Below, in pieces: positions 8,221 through 17,363 of a stretch of 64,000 bases of DNA. The notes beneath the pieces are model-generated. The model saw only the letters and a program-made list of their open reading frames with translations. It had not been told where the DNA came from and searched no databases. The stretch is taken from contig CAIWCD010000035.1 of NCBI GenBank assembly GCA_903911145.1, positions 62,001 through 126,000 of the forward strand, written 5' to 3'. A program made the position numbers and the translations under genes. How positions within the stretch are numbered: position 1 is the stretch's first letter; each line of letters starts with the position of its first letter. This stretch comes from an uncultured delta proteobacterium (GTDB lineage: Bacteria > Myxococcota > Myxococcia > Myxococcales > 40CM-4-68-19).

Positions 8221-8922
8221 TCAGTGCGCGGCGCTCCAATGCGCGAGCATCGTCATCACGCCCAGACAGATCGTGAAGCAGCCGATTCCGATTTGCAGTC
8301 CGCGGTTTGCCCACGAGAGAAATCGGGCGGAAAACGCGAGCGGCACCGAGATGACCGCAGAGAGCAGGCCCATGCCCGCCATCGTGCCGAGGCCGAAGAT
8401 CAAGATGTAGAGCGCGCCGCGCGCGGGGTCCTTCACCTGCGACATCGCGAGCAAGAGCAGCGCGGCCGAGCCCGCCATTCCGTGCATCAGGCCGACCAGC
8501 AGCGTGCGCCAGCGAAAGCCGTGCTCGTGCTGGTGCGCGGAGCGTGCGTGCGCGACGGCCTCGGTGCGGTGGCTGTGCACGTGGAGATGCGGCCGCTCGC
8601 CGTCGTGCTGGTGGACATGGACGTGGATGCGGTCGCGATAGAGCCGCACGAGCAGGTGCGCGCCGAGGCCGCAGAGCATGATCCCGACGCAGAACTCGAG
8701 CCGGTTCGAGAGCGATTCAGGGATCGCCTGCCCGAGCGCGAACGCGGCGCCACCGAGCGTGAGCAGCGTCAGCGTGTGGCCGAGGCCCCAGGTCAGTCCG
8801 TGCTTGATGATGTCGATCGGGCGGCCGTTGCGCGAGGCGAGCGTGGCGACGGCGGCGACGTGATCGGCCTCGAGCGCGTGTTGCAGGCCCATCGCGAAAC
8901 CCAGAGCGAGGATGGGGAGCAT
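8221..8922 (-). CDS. Nickel/cobalt transporter (NiCoT/UreH-RcnA-like)
   Basis: A 233-residue polytopic membrane protein. The first helix carries GLQHALEADHVAAVATL, the HX4DH metal-recognition signature of NiCoT-family permeases. A second helix has WGLGHTLTLLTLGG. A cytoplasmic loop at about residues 105-140 is rich in His (HVHVHQHDGE, HLHVHSHRTE, HQHEHG), as expected for nickel or cobalt binding. The start is ATG at 8922, with AAAGGA about five bases upstream. The upstream in-frame extension is not hydrophobic and is unlikely to be translated. Nickel is needed by the [NiFe] hydrogenase encoded at the other end of the window, so a nickel role is plausible but not proven by linkage. Confidence 0.8.
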   Translation of the reverse strand: MLPILALGFAMGLQHALEADHVAAVATLASRNGRPIDIIKHGLTWGLGHTLTLLTLGGAAFALGQAIPESLSNRLEFCVGIMLCGLGAHLLVRLYRDRIHVHVHQHDGERPHLHVHSHRTEAVAHARSAHQHEHGFRWRTLLVGLMHGMAGSAALLLLAMSQVKDPARGALYILIFGLGTMAGMGLLSAVISVPLAFSARFLSWANRGLQIGIGCFTICLGVMTMLAHWSAAH

Positions 8923-9159
8923 GAAATCCTTTCGAGGCGGGCCATGTCGCTCTAGCGCACTTTGCCCTGATGGATTCAAGTTCCGCGCCGTCGGCTTGAG
9001 GCTGCGCCCTACGCGCTGCCTGCACGGTGAGCCACCGCGATGCCTCCCGCAAAGCTTGCGTGCGCACGCGGCTGTTTTGAAGAAGGTGCGCGGTCGCAGG
9101 TGAGAAGTTCTCTGATCGCACGCGAAGGCTTGGCACGGCGGGTGTAGGCGCACTCCTGT

Positions 9160-9522
9160 ATGAAGCGCGCGAATCCGACTGCAGCCGCGCCGTCGAGATC
9201 AGCGTTTGACGAGCTGCTCGACACCGAACGCGAGATCGCTGAGGTCGCGGCGACGGCTACCCGCGACGCCCAGACCCGGCTGCTGGCGGCGCGCACCGAG
9301 GCCGCGAGCAGCCTGGCCTCGGCAGCGGCGGCCCTGGCTTCCGAGTTGGCCGAGTTCGACGAGAGAGCACGCGACGTGCGCGCTGCTGCAGTGCGCGAGG
9401 TGGAGAGCGAAGCGGCGCAGGCGATCGCACGCTACGGGTCGCTTTCGGACGGGGAGATCCTCCGGCTTGCGCTGGCCGTGATCGCGGAGGCGACCGGGCT
9501 CGCGCGAGAGGGGCCGCCATGA
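9160..9522 (+). CDS. V/A-type ATPase peripheral stalk subunit (H/G-like coiled coil)
   Basis: A 120-residue protein made almost entirely of Ala/Glu/Arg-rich helix (residues about 15-100), as in the coiled-coil H or G subunit that pairs with subunit E in the peripheral stalk. It has no catalytic motif. The position, first in the operon and directly before subunit I, is the usual one for this subunit in bacterial and archaeal V/A-ATPase clusters. Its stop overlaps the subunit I start as ATGA. No convincing Shine-Dalgarno sequence precedes the ATG. The family assignment rests on context and coiled-coil composition more than on sequence identity. Confidence 0.7.
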   Translation: MKRANPTAAAPSRSAFDELLDTEREIAEVAATATRDAQTRLLAARTEAASSLASAAAALASELAEFDERARDVRAAAVREVESEAAQAIARYGSLSDGEILRLALAVIAEATGLAREGPP

Positions 9523-11441
9523 TCGTCCCGATGGCACGCCTCCGGTTGCTGGGACCGCGCGAGCGGTTCGATGTGGCGCTCCGCTGCGTCCAGACGCTCG
9601 GGGAGCTGCAACTGGCCGACGTGCAACATCGGGAGGGAGTCTCTGCGGCGCACCTCGAGCCGCGCACAGAGCGGCGGCGCACGCAGTTGATGCGGCTGCT
9701 CTCCGACGTCGACGCGGCGATGCACGCGCTCGGTCTTGCGGGGCCGCAAGCGGCATCGGGCGCAGCGGCGACGGTGGCGGAGTTTGCGCGCTGGGCACGC
9801 CTGGCCGCTCGCACGCGAACGCAGGCCCGGCAACTCGCAGAGCGCGAGACAGCACTCGGCGAAGAGCGCGCGCTCCTCACGCGCTACCACGAGTTCCTCG
9901 TCGCGGTGGCCCCCGACGTGCGCAGGCTCGCGGGAAATCCGCGCCTCACCAGCCACGCCGTCGTTGTGCCGGCTTCGGGTCGCGCCGGACTCGAAGGGCT
10001 TGCGAACTCCCTGCGCGAAAGCCTCGGCGCGGAGTTTTCGATGACCGTGCATGAGCTGCACGGCGGCGATGCGGCGGTCTTCCTCGTGCTGCCGACCCGT
10101 TTCAACGAGCGCATCGAGGCGCAGCTCAGCGCCGCGCACGTCCCCGAGGTTCCGCTGCCGCCGGAGTATCGGGCGCTGCCTCTTGAAGCCGCGGTACCGA
10201 AGATGCTCGCGCGACTGATCGAGATCCCCGCGGAGCTCGCGACCTGTCGGGAGCGTCGGGCGACGCTCGCGCGGACGCAGGGCCCACAACTCGTGACGGC
10301 ACGCGCGGCGATCCAGGACTGGCTCGATGCGGCCGCAGCGCGCGAACGCACCGCCGTCACGACGCACGGCTTCACCATCGAAGGCTGGCTGCCCGAGCGC
10401 GCCGTCGCCGAGTTCGAAGAGCGCGTCACCAGCGCCGCCGGCCCCACCGTCATTGTCGAGACGATCGCGCGCGAGGCGTGGGGAGCGGAAGAGGTCCCCG
10501 TCGTTCTCACCAACCCGCGGCTCTTCCATCCGTTCGAACTGCTGATCGCGCTGCTTCCCCTGCCTCGCTACGGCAGCATCGATCCGACCCCGTTCGTCGC
10601 GGTCTTCTTCCCGCTCATCTTCGGAATGATCCTCGGCGATGTCGGCTACGGCCTCGCGCTGGGAGGCCTTGCGCTGCTCGTGCACCACCGTGCAGCGCCC
10701 GATTCGATGATGCGCTCGGCGACGGAGATTGCGCTGCCGTGTTCACTCTTCGCGATCATCTTCGGCGTCCTCTTCGGCGAGTTCTTCGGCGACCTGCCGC
10801 AGCGGCTCTTCCATCTGCATCCGCTCGTGCTCGATCGCGAGAAGTCGGTCTTCGCGGCGCTCGCGGCCGCAGTGGGCCTCGGCGTCGTGCAGATCGTGCT
10901 CGGGCTCATCCTCGGCGCGATCACCTCTGCCCGCCACGATCGCAAGCATGCGCTCGGCAGCGGCGTCTCGGCCGCGATGGTCCTGCTCGTGGTCGCGGCG
11001 CTGCTCGCCGCATTCAAGATCCTGCCGTCCGCGCTCTTCACGCCCTCGGTGATCGCGCTGCTCTGCGCCTTTCCCGTGCTCATCTTCGCCGAGGGGATCA
11101 TCGCGCCCGTGGAGATGCTCGCCACGCTCGGCAACGTCCTCTCCTACGCGCGCATCATGGCGCTGGGCACCGCCTCGGTGATGCTCGCGATCGTCGCCAA
11201 TCAGATGGTGGGCGCGGTCGGGAGCACCGCCGTGGGCCTGCTCTTCGCGCTTCTCTTCCATCTCGTGAACTTCGCCATCGGCGTCTTCAGCCCGGCGATC
11301 CACACGCTGCGCCTGCACTACGTGGAGTTCTTCGGGAAGTTCTACAAACCGGGCGGCCGCCGCTTCCAACCGTTCGGACATCGCGCGGCCAATCCGGCTG
11401 CGACGAACACGACGCAACAAGTTGCGAGGAGACAGCCATGA
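9519..11441 (+). CDS. atpI: V/A-type ATPase subunit I (a-type membrane stator)
   Basis: A 640-residue subunit I. The N-terminal half is soluble and helical (stalk-binding arm). From about residue 335 onward there are six to eight hydrophobic segments, starting at LRLFHPFELLIALLPLPR-like sequence and PFVAVFFPLIFGMILGD, which is characteristic of the family. Conserved features include GDVGYGLALGGLALL and the segment LATLGNVLSYARIMALG, which holds the Arg lining the ion path. The C-terminal HYVEFFGKFYKPGGRRFQPF is also typical. It is translationally coupled on both sides (ATGA with the stalk subunit and with subunit K). Confidence 0.92.
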   Translation: MIVPMARLRLLGPRERFDVALRCVQTLGELQLADVQHREGVSAAHLEPRTERRRTQLMRLLSDVDAAMHALGLAGPQAASGAAATVAEFARWARLAARTRTQARQLAERETALGEERALLTRYHEFLVAVAPDVRRLAGNPRLTSHAVVVPASGRAGLEGLANSLRESLGAEFSMTVHELHGGDAAVFLVLPTRFNERIEAQLSAAHVPEVPLPPEYRALPLEAAVPKMLARLIEIPAELATCRERRATLARTQGPQLVTARAAIQDWLDAAAARERTAVTTHGFTIEGWLPERAVAEFEERVTSAAGPTVIVETIAREAWGAEEVPVVLTNPRLFHPFELLIALLPLPRYGSIDPTPFVAVFFPLIFGMILGDVGYGLALGGLALLVHHRAAPDSMMRSATEIALPCSLFAIIFGVLFGEFFGDLPQRLFHLHPLVLDREKSVFAALAAAVGLGVVQIVLGLILGAITSARHDRKHALGSGVSAAMVLLVVAALLAAFKILPSALFTPSVIALLCAFPVLIFAEGIIAPVEMLATLGNVLSYARIMALGTASVMLAIVANQMVGAVGSTAVGLLFALLFHLVNFAIGVFSPAIHTLRLHYVEFFGKFYKPGGRRFQPFGHRAANPAATNTTQQVARRQP

Positions 11442-11665
11442 TCACCATGTGGGTTGCATTGAGCGCTGCTGCAGTGCTGGCGGTATCGGCGCTGGCGACG
11501 GCCTGGGCGCAGTCGAAGATCGGCACCGCGGGGGCTGCTGCTCTCGCGGAGAAGCCGGAGCTGGCGGGAACGATCGTCATCCTCGTCGCCATCCCCGAGA
11601 CGATGGTGATCCTCGGCTTCATCGTCGCCGTGCTGATCATCCTGCGCGGCGGTGGCGGAGGGTAG
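11438..11665 (+). CDS. atpK: V/A-type ATPase proteolipid subunit K (c ring), single-hairpin form
   Basis: A 75-residue proteolipid with two transmembrane helices. Helix 1 covers about residues 3-25 and helix 2 about 45-70, and helix 2 carries the ion-binding Glu in VAIPETMVILGF. Many bacterial V-type K subunits are about 155 residues with four helices. This short form matches the archaeal-type or F-type c subunit, with one ion site per hairpin. The start overlaps the subunit I stop (ATGA), and GAGGAG at 11426-11431 is the ribosome-binding site. I see no clear Na+-binding Gln in helix 1, so H+ is the more likely coupling ion, at low certainty. It ends in TAG. Confidence 0.9.
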   Translation: MITMWVALSAAAVLAVSALATAWAQSKIGTAGAAALAEKPELAGTIVILVAIPETMVILGFIVAVLIILRGGGGG

Positions 11666-11669
11666 GGCC

Positions 11670-12269
11670 ATGGCCGCGAACGCAGCCCCACTGCTCGAGC
11701 AGCTTCGTCGCGAGGCCTTGCTGGGGGCGGCCCAGACGCGCGCCGAGGCGGATGCGTCGTGCGAACGGATCCGCGCGGAGGCGGTCGGCGCAGCAGCAGC
11801 GCAGCGCACGTCAGCGCTCGCCGAACGAGAGCGCTCGGCCGCGCAGCAGCTCACGACGGCGCGCAGCGAGGCCGAGCAGCGCACGAGAGGAAAGACGCTC
11901 GCCGCGCGGGCCGACGCGCTCGACCGGATCTTCGCGCGCGCCGCGCTTGAGCTCGAGACCTTCGCTTCGCATGAGGGCCTGCGCGAGCTGCTCGCGCGCT
12001 TGCTGGGCGAGGCGTTGGGCTATCTCCCCGACGGACCAGTGGTGGTGCGCTGCGCTCGCGGACTGGGCGAGAATGTCTCCGCCGCGCTCAAGGCCGCAGG
12101 GCGCGCGGACGCTGACGTTCGCGAGGATTCGTCGGTGCCGCTCGGCATGTTGGTCGAGACGGCAGACGGCGCGATCGCGGTTGACGTGACCCTCGCCCGC
12201 CTCGTCGCCCGTCTTCGCCCGCGGCTGTCGCCCGCTCTCGCCCTGCAACTCGACACGAGGGCGCCATGA
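11670..12269 (+). CDS. atpE: V/A-type ATPase subunit E (peripheral stalk)
   Basis: A 199-residue protein. The N-terminal half (about 1-95) is a long Ala/Glu/Arg-rich helix that would coil with the H/G subunit. The C-terminal half is a compact alpha/beta domain (VVVRCARGLGENVSAALK, LGMLVETADGAIAVDVTLARLVARLRP) of the kind that caps the catalytic head in NtpE/AtpE. The start is ATG at 11670, with GGAGG eight bases upstream at the end of subunit K. This is the only junction in the ATPase operon without a start/stop overlap. The stop overlaps subunit C as ATGA. Confidence 0.85.
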   Translation: MAANAAPLLEQLRREALLGAAQTRAEADASCERIRAEAVGAAAAQRTSALAERERSAAQQLTTARSEAEQRTRGKTLAARADALDRIFARAALELETFASHEGLRELLARLLGEALGYLPDGPVVVRCARGLGENVSAALKAAGRADADVREDSSVPLGMLVETADGAIAVDVTLARLVARLRPRLSPALALQLDTRAP

Positions 12270-13276
12270 GCGACTGGGGCGATCTGGTCGTGCGCGCGCG
12301 CGGCCTCTCGAGTCACCTGCTGCTCCCCGCTCAGCTCGCGTCTCTCTCGGAGAAGGCGAGCCTGGGCGCGTTCGCTGCGCAGCTTGCATCGATGCAGGTC
12401 TGTCCTGCGGCTCCGGCCGGAGATCCACTCGACGAGCACGGGATCGAACTGGCGCTGCGTCGACGCGCCTCGGATCAGCTCGGACTGCTCGCACGCTGGG
12501 CGGGCGAGCGCATCGATCTGCTCGCGCCGATCTTCGACGACGAGGATCGGCGCACCTTGCGGGCTCTTCTGCGCGGCGCGGTCGGCGGTGTGCCTCCCGA
12601 GATTCGCCTGCGCGCCCTCATCGCGACGCCGGCGCTTCCTCTGCGTGCGCTCGAGCAGCTCGCGCATGCTGGAGACATCTCGACGATTGCAGCTTGCCTG
12701 CGCACGTGGCGGCATCCGTTCGCGACGGCGCTCGAGAGCGAAGCACGCAAGCAGCACCCCGATCTGCTCCAGCTCGAGATTTCGCTCGCGCGCACGTTCG
12801 CCGAGCGCGGCGTGAAGGCCGGTGGTGTCGACGCGGCGATGGCGCTCCATGTCGCGCGCACGATCGATCTCTCGAACCTGATGTCGGCGCTGGTGCTCGC
12901 GAGCGCTCCCAGCGAGCTCTCGCCGGATGCGATCTTCCTCGACGGCGGCTCGCTGCTGACGCGCGCAGATCTCCTCTTTGCCGAGACAAGCCGGAGCTCC
13001 GATTCCCTCGCGGCGAGGCTGGCCGTGCGCGTGCGCGGGACCCCTCTTGCGGCGGCGCTGTCACCCGGCGAGCGGTCCGTGGCCGACGCCGCGCTCGATG
13101 CGCAGCTGCTTGAACTGCGTCGATTCTCCGTCCGTGCTCCTCTCGGGCTCGCCCCGGTGATTCTCTTCGCGCTGCGACTGCGCGCCGAGCTGCGCGCTCT
13201 CCTGCGCATCCTCTGGCGCCTCGCACTCGGTATTCCCCCGACTTCGATTGCGCGCAGCGCCCTCGGTGCCGCATGA
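12266..13276 (+). CDS. atpC: V/A-type ATPase subunit C (AC39/d-like)
   Basis: A 336-residue, mainly helical protein in the place of subunit C, which connects the central rotor (D/F) to the membrane c ring. It opens with VVRARGLSSHLL, the region where family members carry the ARVRA/RAxGLSS-like signature, and ends with LRAELRALLRILWRLALGIP, like the family's C-terminal helix that contacts the ring. Sequence conservation in this family is low, so order (E-C-F-A) is strong supporting evidence. Both ends overlap neighbours as ATGA. Confidence 0.8.
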   Translation: MSDWGDLVVRARGLSSHLLLPAQLASLSEKASLGAFAAQLASMQVCPAAPAGDPLDEHGIELALRRRASDQLGLLARWAGERIDLLAPIFDDEDRRTLRALLRGAVGGVPPEIRLRALIATPALPLRALEQLAHAGDISTIAACLRTWRHPFATALESEARKQHPDLLQLEISLARTFAERGVKAGGVDAAMALHVARTIDLSNLMSALVLASAPSELSPDAIFLDGGSLLTRADLLFAETSRSSDSLAARLAVRVRGTPLAAALSPGERSVADAALDAQLLELRRFSVRAPLGLAPVILFALRLRAELRALLRILWRLALGIPPTSIARSALGAA

Positions 13277-13599
13277 GCTCGCGCGTGCTCGTCCTCGCCG
13301 CTCCTGCCGCGGCCGCCGGATTCCGCCTCGCGGGTCTCGCCGTCGATGAAGTGGGCGATCCGCGCGACACCGAGGCTCATCTCGCGCTCGCGTCAGCGCA
13401 GCCCGATCTGGGAATCCTGCTCGTCGAGCAGGCGCTCCTCGACGCGGTGCCCGAGGCCGCGCGCAGAGTGGCCGAGCGGCGCGCTGTGCCGATTCTGATC
13501 CCGATCCCGAAGCCGCAATGGGACGGCTCGAAGGACGGCGACAGCTTCATCGTCGAGCTGCTCTGCCGCGCCATCGGCTACCGCGTGAGGCTCCAATGA
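13273..13599 (+). CDS. atpF: V/A-type ATPase subunit F (rotor shaft)
   Basis: A 108-residue Rossmann-like protein. It has a first beta strand VLVLAAPAAAAGFRLAGL, the segment LGILLVEQALLDAVPE, and the conserved late motif PILIPIPKP followed by a C-terminal helix. Subunit F binds subunit D in the central stalk and modulates ATPase activity. The length matches the family (about 100-110). It overlaps subunits C and A by ATGA at both ends. Confidence 0.88.
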   Translation: MSSRVLVLAAPAAAAGFRLAGLAVDEVGDPRDTEAHLALASAQPDLGILLVEQALLDAVPEAARRVAERRAVPILIPIPKPQWDGSKDGDSFIVELLCRAIGYRVRLQ

Positions 13600-15278
13600 G
13601 CGACGAGACTCCCCGCATTCGGCGCGTCGCCGGCTCGCTCGTCGAGGTCTCCCCTCTGCGCGCCGCGCTCTACGAACTCGCGCTCGTCGGAGACCAGAAG
13701 ATGCTCGGCGAGGTGATCCGCCAGCGCGGCGATCTCGCGACACTTCAAGTCTACGAGGAGACGACCGGTCTCTGCGTGGGCGAGCCGGTGGAGGTGATGG
13801 GCGCGACGCTCACCGCGCAGCTCGGCCCCGGACTGCTCGGCTCCGTTCTCGATGGGATCGGCCGTCCTCTCGAGCGGGTCGCGGAGGCGACGGGCGACTT
13901 CATCGCTCCGGGCGCGCGTGCCGACACGCTCGCTGCGGATGCGCGATGGCACTTCACGGCCACGCGCAGCGCGGGTGAGCGCGTTTCGGGCGGCGACGTG
14001 CTCGGCACGATCGAGGAGCGGCCGGGAATGCTTCATCGCGTGCTGGTGCCGCCGCTGGTCAGCGGACTGCTCGCGACGCTCACGAGCGGCGAATTCACGG
14101 TGACCGATCCGATCGGCGCGCTCGCGGACGGCACGCCACTCTTCCTCTCGCATCGCTGGCCCGTGCGCACGGCGCGGCCAGTCCTGGAGCGGCTGGGAAG
14201 CTCGCGCCCGTTCGTCACCGGCCAGCGCGTCTTCGATCTCTTCTTCCCTGTCGCCGAGGGCGGCAACGCAATCGTCCCCGGTGGATTCGGGACCGGCAAG
14301 ACGATCATCGAGCAGAGCCTCGCGAAGTTCGCCGAGGCCGACATCGTCGTCTACGTGGGCTGCGGCGAGCGCGGCAACGAGATGACCGACGTGCTCACCG
14401 AGTTTCCGGCCCTCGTGGATCCGCGCACGGGAAGGCCCGTGATGGATCGCGCAGTGCTGATCGTGAACACCTCCAACATGCCGGTCGCGGCACGCGAGGC
14501 GTCCATCTATCTGGGCATCACCGTCGCCGAGTATTTCCGCGATCAAGGCAACCGCGTCGCGCTGATGATCGACTCGACCTCGCGCTGGGCCGAGGCGCTG
14601 CGCGAGATGGCGGCGCGCCTTCAAGAGATGCCGGGCGAGGAGGGCTACCCGACCTATCTGGCGAATCGGCTCGGCCAGTTCTTCGAGCGCTCGGGCCGCA
14701 GCAAGCTGCTCGGCTCTCCCGCGCGCGAAGGTGCCGTCACGATCATCGGCGCGATCTCCCCGCCCGGCGGCGACTTCTCCGAGCCGGTCACGCAGGCCGC
14801 TCTGCGCGTCGCGGGCGCGATGTGGGCGCTCGATGCGCAGCTCGCGCACCAGCGGCACTATCCGGCCGTCGATTGGGAGACGAGCTTTTCGCTCTACGCG
14901 GAGCAGGTTGCGCCCTGGTTCACCGAGCACGGAGGTGCGTGCTGGACGGCGCTGCGGCAGGAGCTGATGGCGCTCCTGCAGAAGGAGCGCGAGTTGCGCG
15001 ACATCGCGAGTCTCGTCGGGCCGGATGCGCTCGAGGATCACGATCATCTCGTCATCGAGGCCGCCGCGATCGTGCGCGAGGTCGTGCTCCGCCAGAACGC
15101 GTACCATCCGCACGACGCGATCTCCTCGCCTCAGAAGACGCACGCGCTCGCGGCCGCGGCGCTCGAGCTGCTGCACAAAGGCGAGGCGCAGCTCTCCGCC
15201 GGAAGTCCGTTCTCGTCGATCGATCTCGTCCCTGCTCGGCGTGCGCTGATGGCGATGCGCGATGGAGAAACTCCATGA
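13596..15278 (+). CDS. atpA: V/A-type ATPase catalytic subunit A
   Basis: A 560-residue catalytic subunit. The P-loop GGFGTGKT sits at about residues 229-236. The catalytic Glu lies in the family motif CGERGNEMTDVL, and the segment SRWAEALREMAARLQEMPGEEGYPTYLA follows with the ERSGR loop. The N-terminal beta-barrel and the V-type-specific insert before the P-loop (about residues 110-200) distinguish it from F-type beta. It binds and hydrolyses or synthesises ATP at the interface with subunit B. The start overlaps the subunit F stop (ATGA). Confidence 0.96.
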   Translation: MSDETPRIRRVAGSLVEVSPLRAALYELALVGDQKMLGEVIRQRGDLATLQVYEETTGLCVGEPVEVMGATLTAQLGPGLLGSVLDGIGRPLERVAEATGDFIAPGARADTLAADARWHFTATRSAGERVSGGDVLGTIEERPGMLHRVLVPPLVSGLLATLTSGEFTVTDPIGALADGTPLFLSHRWPVRTARPVLERLGSSRPFVTGQRVFDLFFPVAEGGNAIVPGGFGTGKTIIEQSLAKFAEADIVVYVGCGERGNEMTDVLTEFPALVDPRTGRPVMDRAVLIVNTSNMPVAAREASIYLGITVAEYFRDQGNRVALMIDSTSRWAEALREMAARLQEMPGEEGYPTYLANRLGQFFERSGRSKLLGSPAREGAVTIIGAISPPGGDFSEPVTQAALRVAGAMWALDAQLAHQRHYPAVDWETSFSLYAEQVAPWFTEHGGACWTALRQELMALLQKERELRDIASLVGPDALEDHDHLVIEAAAIVREVVLRQNAYHPHDAISSPQKTHALAAAALELLHKGEAQLSAGSPFSSIDLVPARRALMAMRDGETP

Positions 15279-16684
15279 CTGGTTCGCTCGAGCGCGTCTA
15301 TCGCGGTGCCGCGGCTGCCGGCGGTCCGCTGCTCTTCCTCGAGCGCACGCGCCGCGTCGCGCTCGGCGAATGGGTGATCGTCCGCATGAAGGGGCAGGCC
15401 GATCGCCGCGGGCAGGTGATCGATGCGGGCGAGCACGCGACTGTCGTGCAGCTGCTCGACGAGACCGTGGGGCTCGCGCCCGATCGCGCGGAGATCACGC
15501 TGACGGGCGAGGTCGCGACGACCGTGGTGGGGCAGGAGCTGCTCGGGCGTGCGTTCGACGGACACGGCGCGAGCGCGGACGGCCTGCCCGCGCCGATCGG
15601 CGAAGCGGTGCGAACGATCAACGGCGCCGCGATCAATCCCGTGCGCCGCGCGCGTCCGCTCGACTTCATCGAGACTGGCGTGAGCGCGATCGACGCGATG
15701 AACACGCTCGTGCGCGGACAGAAGCTCCCCGTCTTCAGCGGCCCCGGATTGCCTGGCCTCGAGCTGGCCGCGCGCATCGTCGAGTGGTCGCGCGCGCCGC
15801 GCGGAGAGCCGTTCGCCGTCGTGTTCGCGGCCGTCGGCATCACCGCGCGCGAGTCGCGAGAGTTCGTCGATCGCCTGCGCGCGAGCGGAGCGATGAGCCG
15901 CACGGTCCTCTATCTCAACGAGGCCGCGCATCCGGCCGTCGAGCGCCTGCTCGCGCCCCGCCTGGCTCTGACGTGCGCCGAGTTCCTCGCGTTCGAGCGA
16001 GGCATCCACGTGCTCGTCGTCATCGCCGACATGACCCACTACTGCGAAGCGCTGCGCGAGATCGCCACTGCGCGCGAGGAGATCCCCGGCCGACGTGGCT
16101 ATCCCGGCTACATGTACACGGACCTCGCCTCCATCTACGAGCGCGCGGGAATCATCCGCGGCCGCGCCGGATCGATCACGCAGATCCCGATTCTGACGAT
16201 GCCCGACGACGACATGACCCATCCGATCCCGGACCTCACCGGCTACATCACGGAGGGGCAGATCGTGCTCTCGCGCGAGCTGCATCGGCGCGGCATCTCT
16301 CCGCCCATCGACGTGCTGCCGTCGCTGTCGCGCCTGATGAGCGGAGGCATCGGCAAGGGGCGCACGCGCGCCGAGCATCGGGAGTGGAGCGACCAGCTCT
16401 ACGCGACCTACGCGCGCGGACGGGAAGCGCGCACGATGGCCGCGATCGTTGGCGCGTCGGGACTGCCTCCCGCCGACCAGCGCGCCCTCAAGTTCGCCGA
16501 TGCCTTCGAGGAGAATTTCATCGCGCAGCCAGGAGGGCGGCGAACAATCGACGAGACGTTTGCGGCGGGGTGGTCGCTTCTTGCGCAGCTCCCTCGCGAC
16601 GATCTGCTGCGCATCAGCGACGCGACCTGGCAGGCTCACGCGGCGCTCTCGACAGCGCCCAGCGCGGTCGCGGTGCCGCCATGA
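15275..16684 (+). CDS. atpB: V/A-type ATPase non-catalytic subunit B
   Basis: A 469-residue subunit B. It has the ATPase fold, but the P-loop position reads FSGPGLPGLELAARI, which lacks the GKT residues, as in all B subunits. Other family marks are GVSAIDAMNTLVRGQKLPVFS, DMTHYCEALREIATAREEIPGRRGYPGYMY and GSITQIPILTMPDDDMTHPIPDLTGYITEGQI. It alternates with subunit A in the hexameric head. It overlaps A and D by ATGA. Confidence 0.96.
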   Translation: MTGSLERVYRGAAAAGGPLLFLERTRRVALGEWVIVRMKGQADRRGQVIDAGEHATVVQLLDETVGLAPDRAEITLTGEVATTVVGQELLGRAFDGHGASADGLPAPIGEAVRTINGAAINPVRRARPLDFIETGVSAIDAMNTLVRGQKLPVFSGPGLPGLELAARIVEWSRAPRGEPFAVVFAAVGITARESREFVDRLRASGAMSRTVLYLNEAAHPAVERLLAPRLALTCAEFLAFERGIHVLVVIADMTHYCEALREIATAREEIPGRRGYPGYMYTDLASIYERAGIIRGRAGSITQIPILTMPDDDMTHPIPDLTGYITEGQIVLSRELHRRGISPPIDVLPSLSRLMSGGIGKGRTRAEHREWSDQLYATYARGREARTMAAIVGASGLPPADQRALKFADAFEENFIAQPGGRRTIDETFAAGWSLLAQLPRDDLLRISDATWQAHAALSTAPSAVAVPP

Positions 16685-17328
16685 TGGGTGGAGCGCGTCT
16701 CGCGCCGACGCGGATGAACCTCCTGCGGGCGCGTCGCGAGCTTGCGCGCGTCTCGAAGGGCGTCGCGCTCACGCGGCGCAAGCGCGAGGCACTCGTGGCC
16801 GAACTCTTCAAGCTCGCGCGCCCCGCGGTCGACGTGCGCGCCCGCCTGGTCCTCGCGGTCACGCGCGCCACGAGTGCTCTCTCTGATGCGCTCGCAGAGC
16901 AGGGCGCAGCAGGCCTCGCCGCGATCTCCTGGCCGCTCCACGAGCCGGTCATCGAGCTGCGACCCGCGCAGATCTGGGGACTCGCCGTGAGCGACGTCGC
17001 CAGCCGCACCCCGATCGCGCGGACGGTCTCGGCGCGCGCGATCGCTCCGGGAGCGATCGGGATCGCTGTCGTGACCGCCGCTTCTCGCTTCGAAGAGCTG
17101 GCCGATCTGCTGGTCGAAGCGGCGCCCCGGGAGCAGCGCGTGCGCCGACTCAGCGAGGCGGTTGCAGAGACGACGCGCCGCCTGCGTACGCTCGAGCAGC
17201 GGGTTGCTCCGCGCCTCTCTGCACAGATCGACAGCGTCCGCCGTCAGCTTGAAGAGCGCGAGCGCGAGGAGCACATGCGGCTGCGCCACGTGCACGCCAG
17301 GAAGAGCGCTGGCCCGCGCCAGGACTGA
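16681..17328 (+). CDS. atpD: V/A-type ATPase subunit D (central shaft)
   Basis: A 215-residue protein. The N-terminal motif PTRMNLLRARRELARVSKGVALTRRKREAL matches subunit D. A middle region follows, and a long C-terminal helix (about residues 145-210) forms a coiled coil with the N-terminal helix as the rotating shaft. ATGATG at the start allows initiation at 16681 (overlapping the B stop) or at 16684. It is last in the operon. No terminator hairpin is evident before the convergent BtaA-like gene 71 bases away. Confidence 0.92.
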   Translation: MMGGARLAPTRMNLLRARRELARVSKGVALTRRKREALVAELFKLARPAVDVRARLVLAVTRATSALSDALAEQGAAGLAAISWPLHEPVIELRPAQIWGLAVSDVASRTPIARTVSARAIAPGAIGIAVVTAASRFEELADLLVEAAPREQRVRRLSEAVAETTRRLRTLEQRVAPRLSAQIDSVRRQLEEREREEHMRLRHVHARKSAGPRQD

Positions 17329-17363
17329 GCGCGCGCGATCAGAGTGGCTGCGCGAGAACGACC

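Noticed and set aside
13578-15176. A 532-residue minus-strand frame opposite ATPase subunit A
   Set aside because: Subunit A is unmistakable; the shadow has no family features. The same applies to other long antisense frames in the window, such as 52083-53690 minus.
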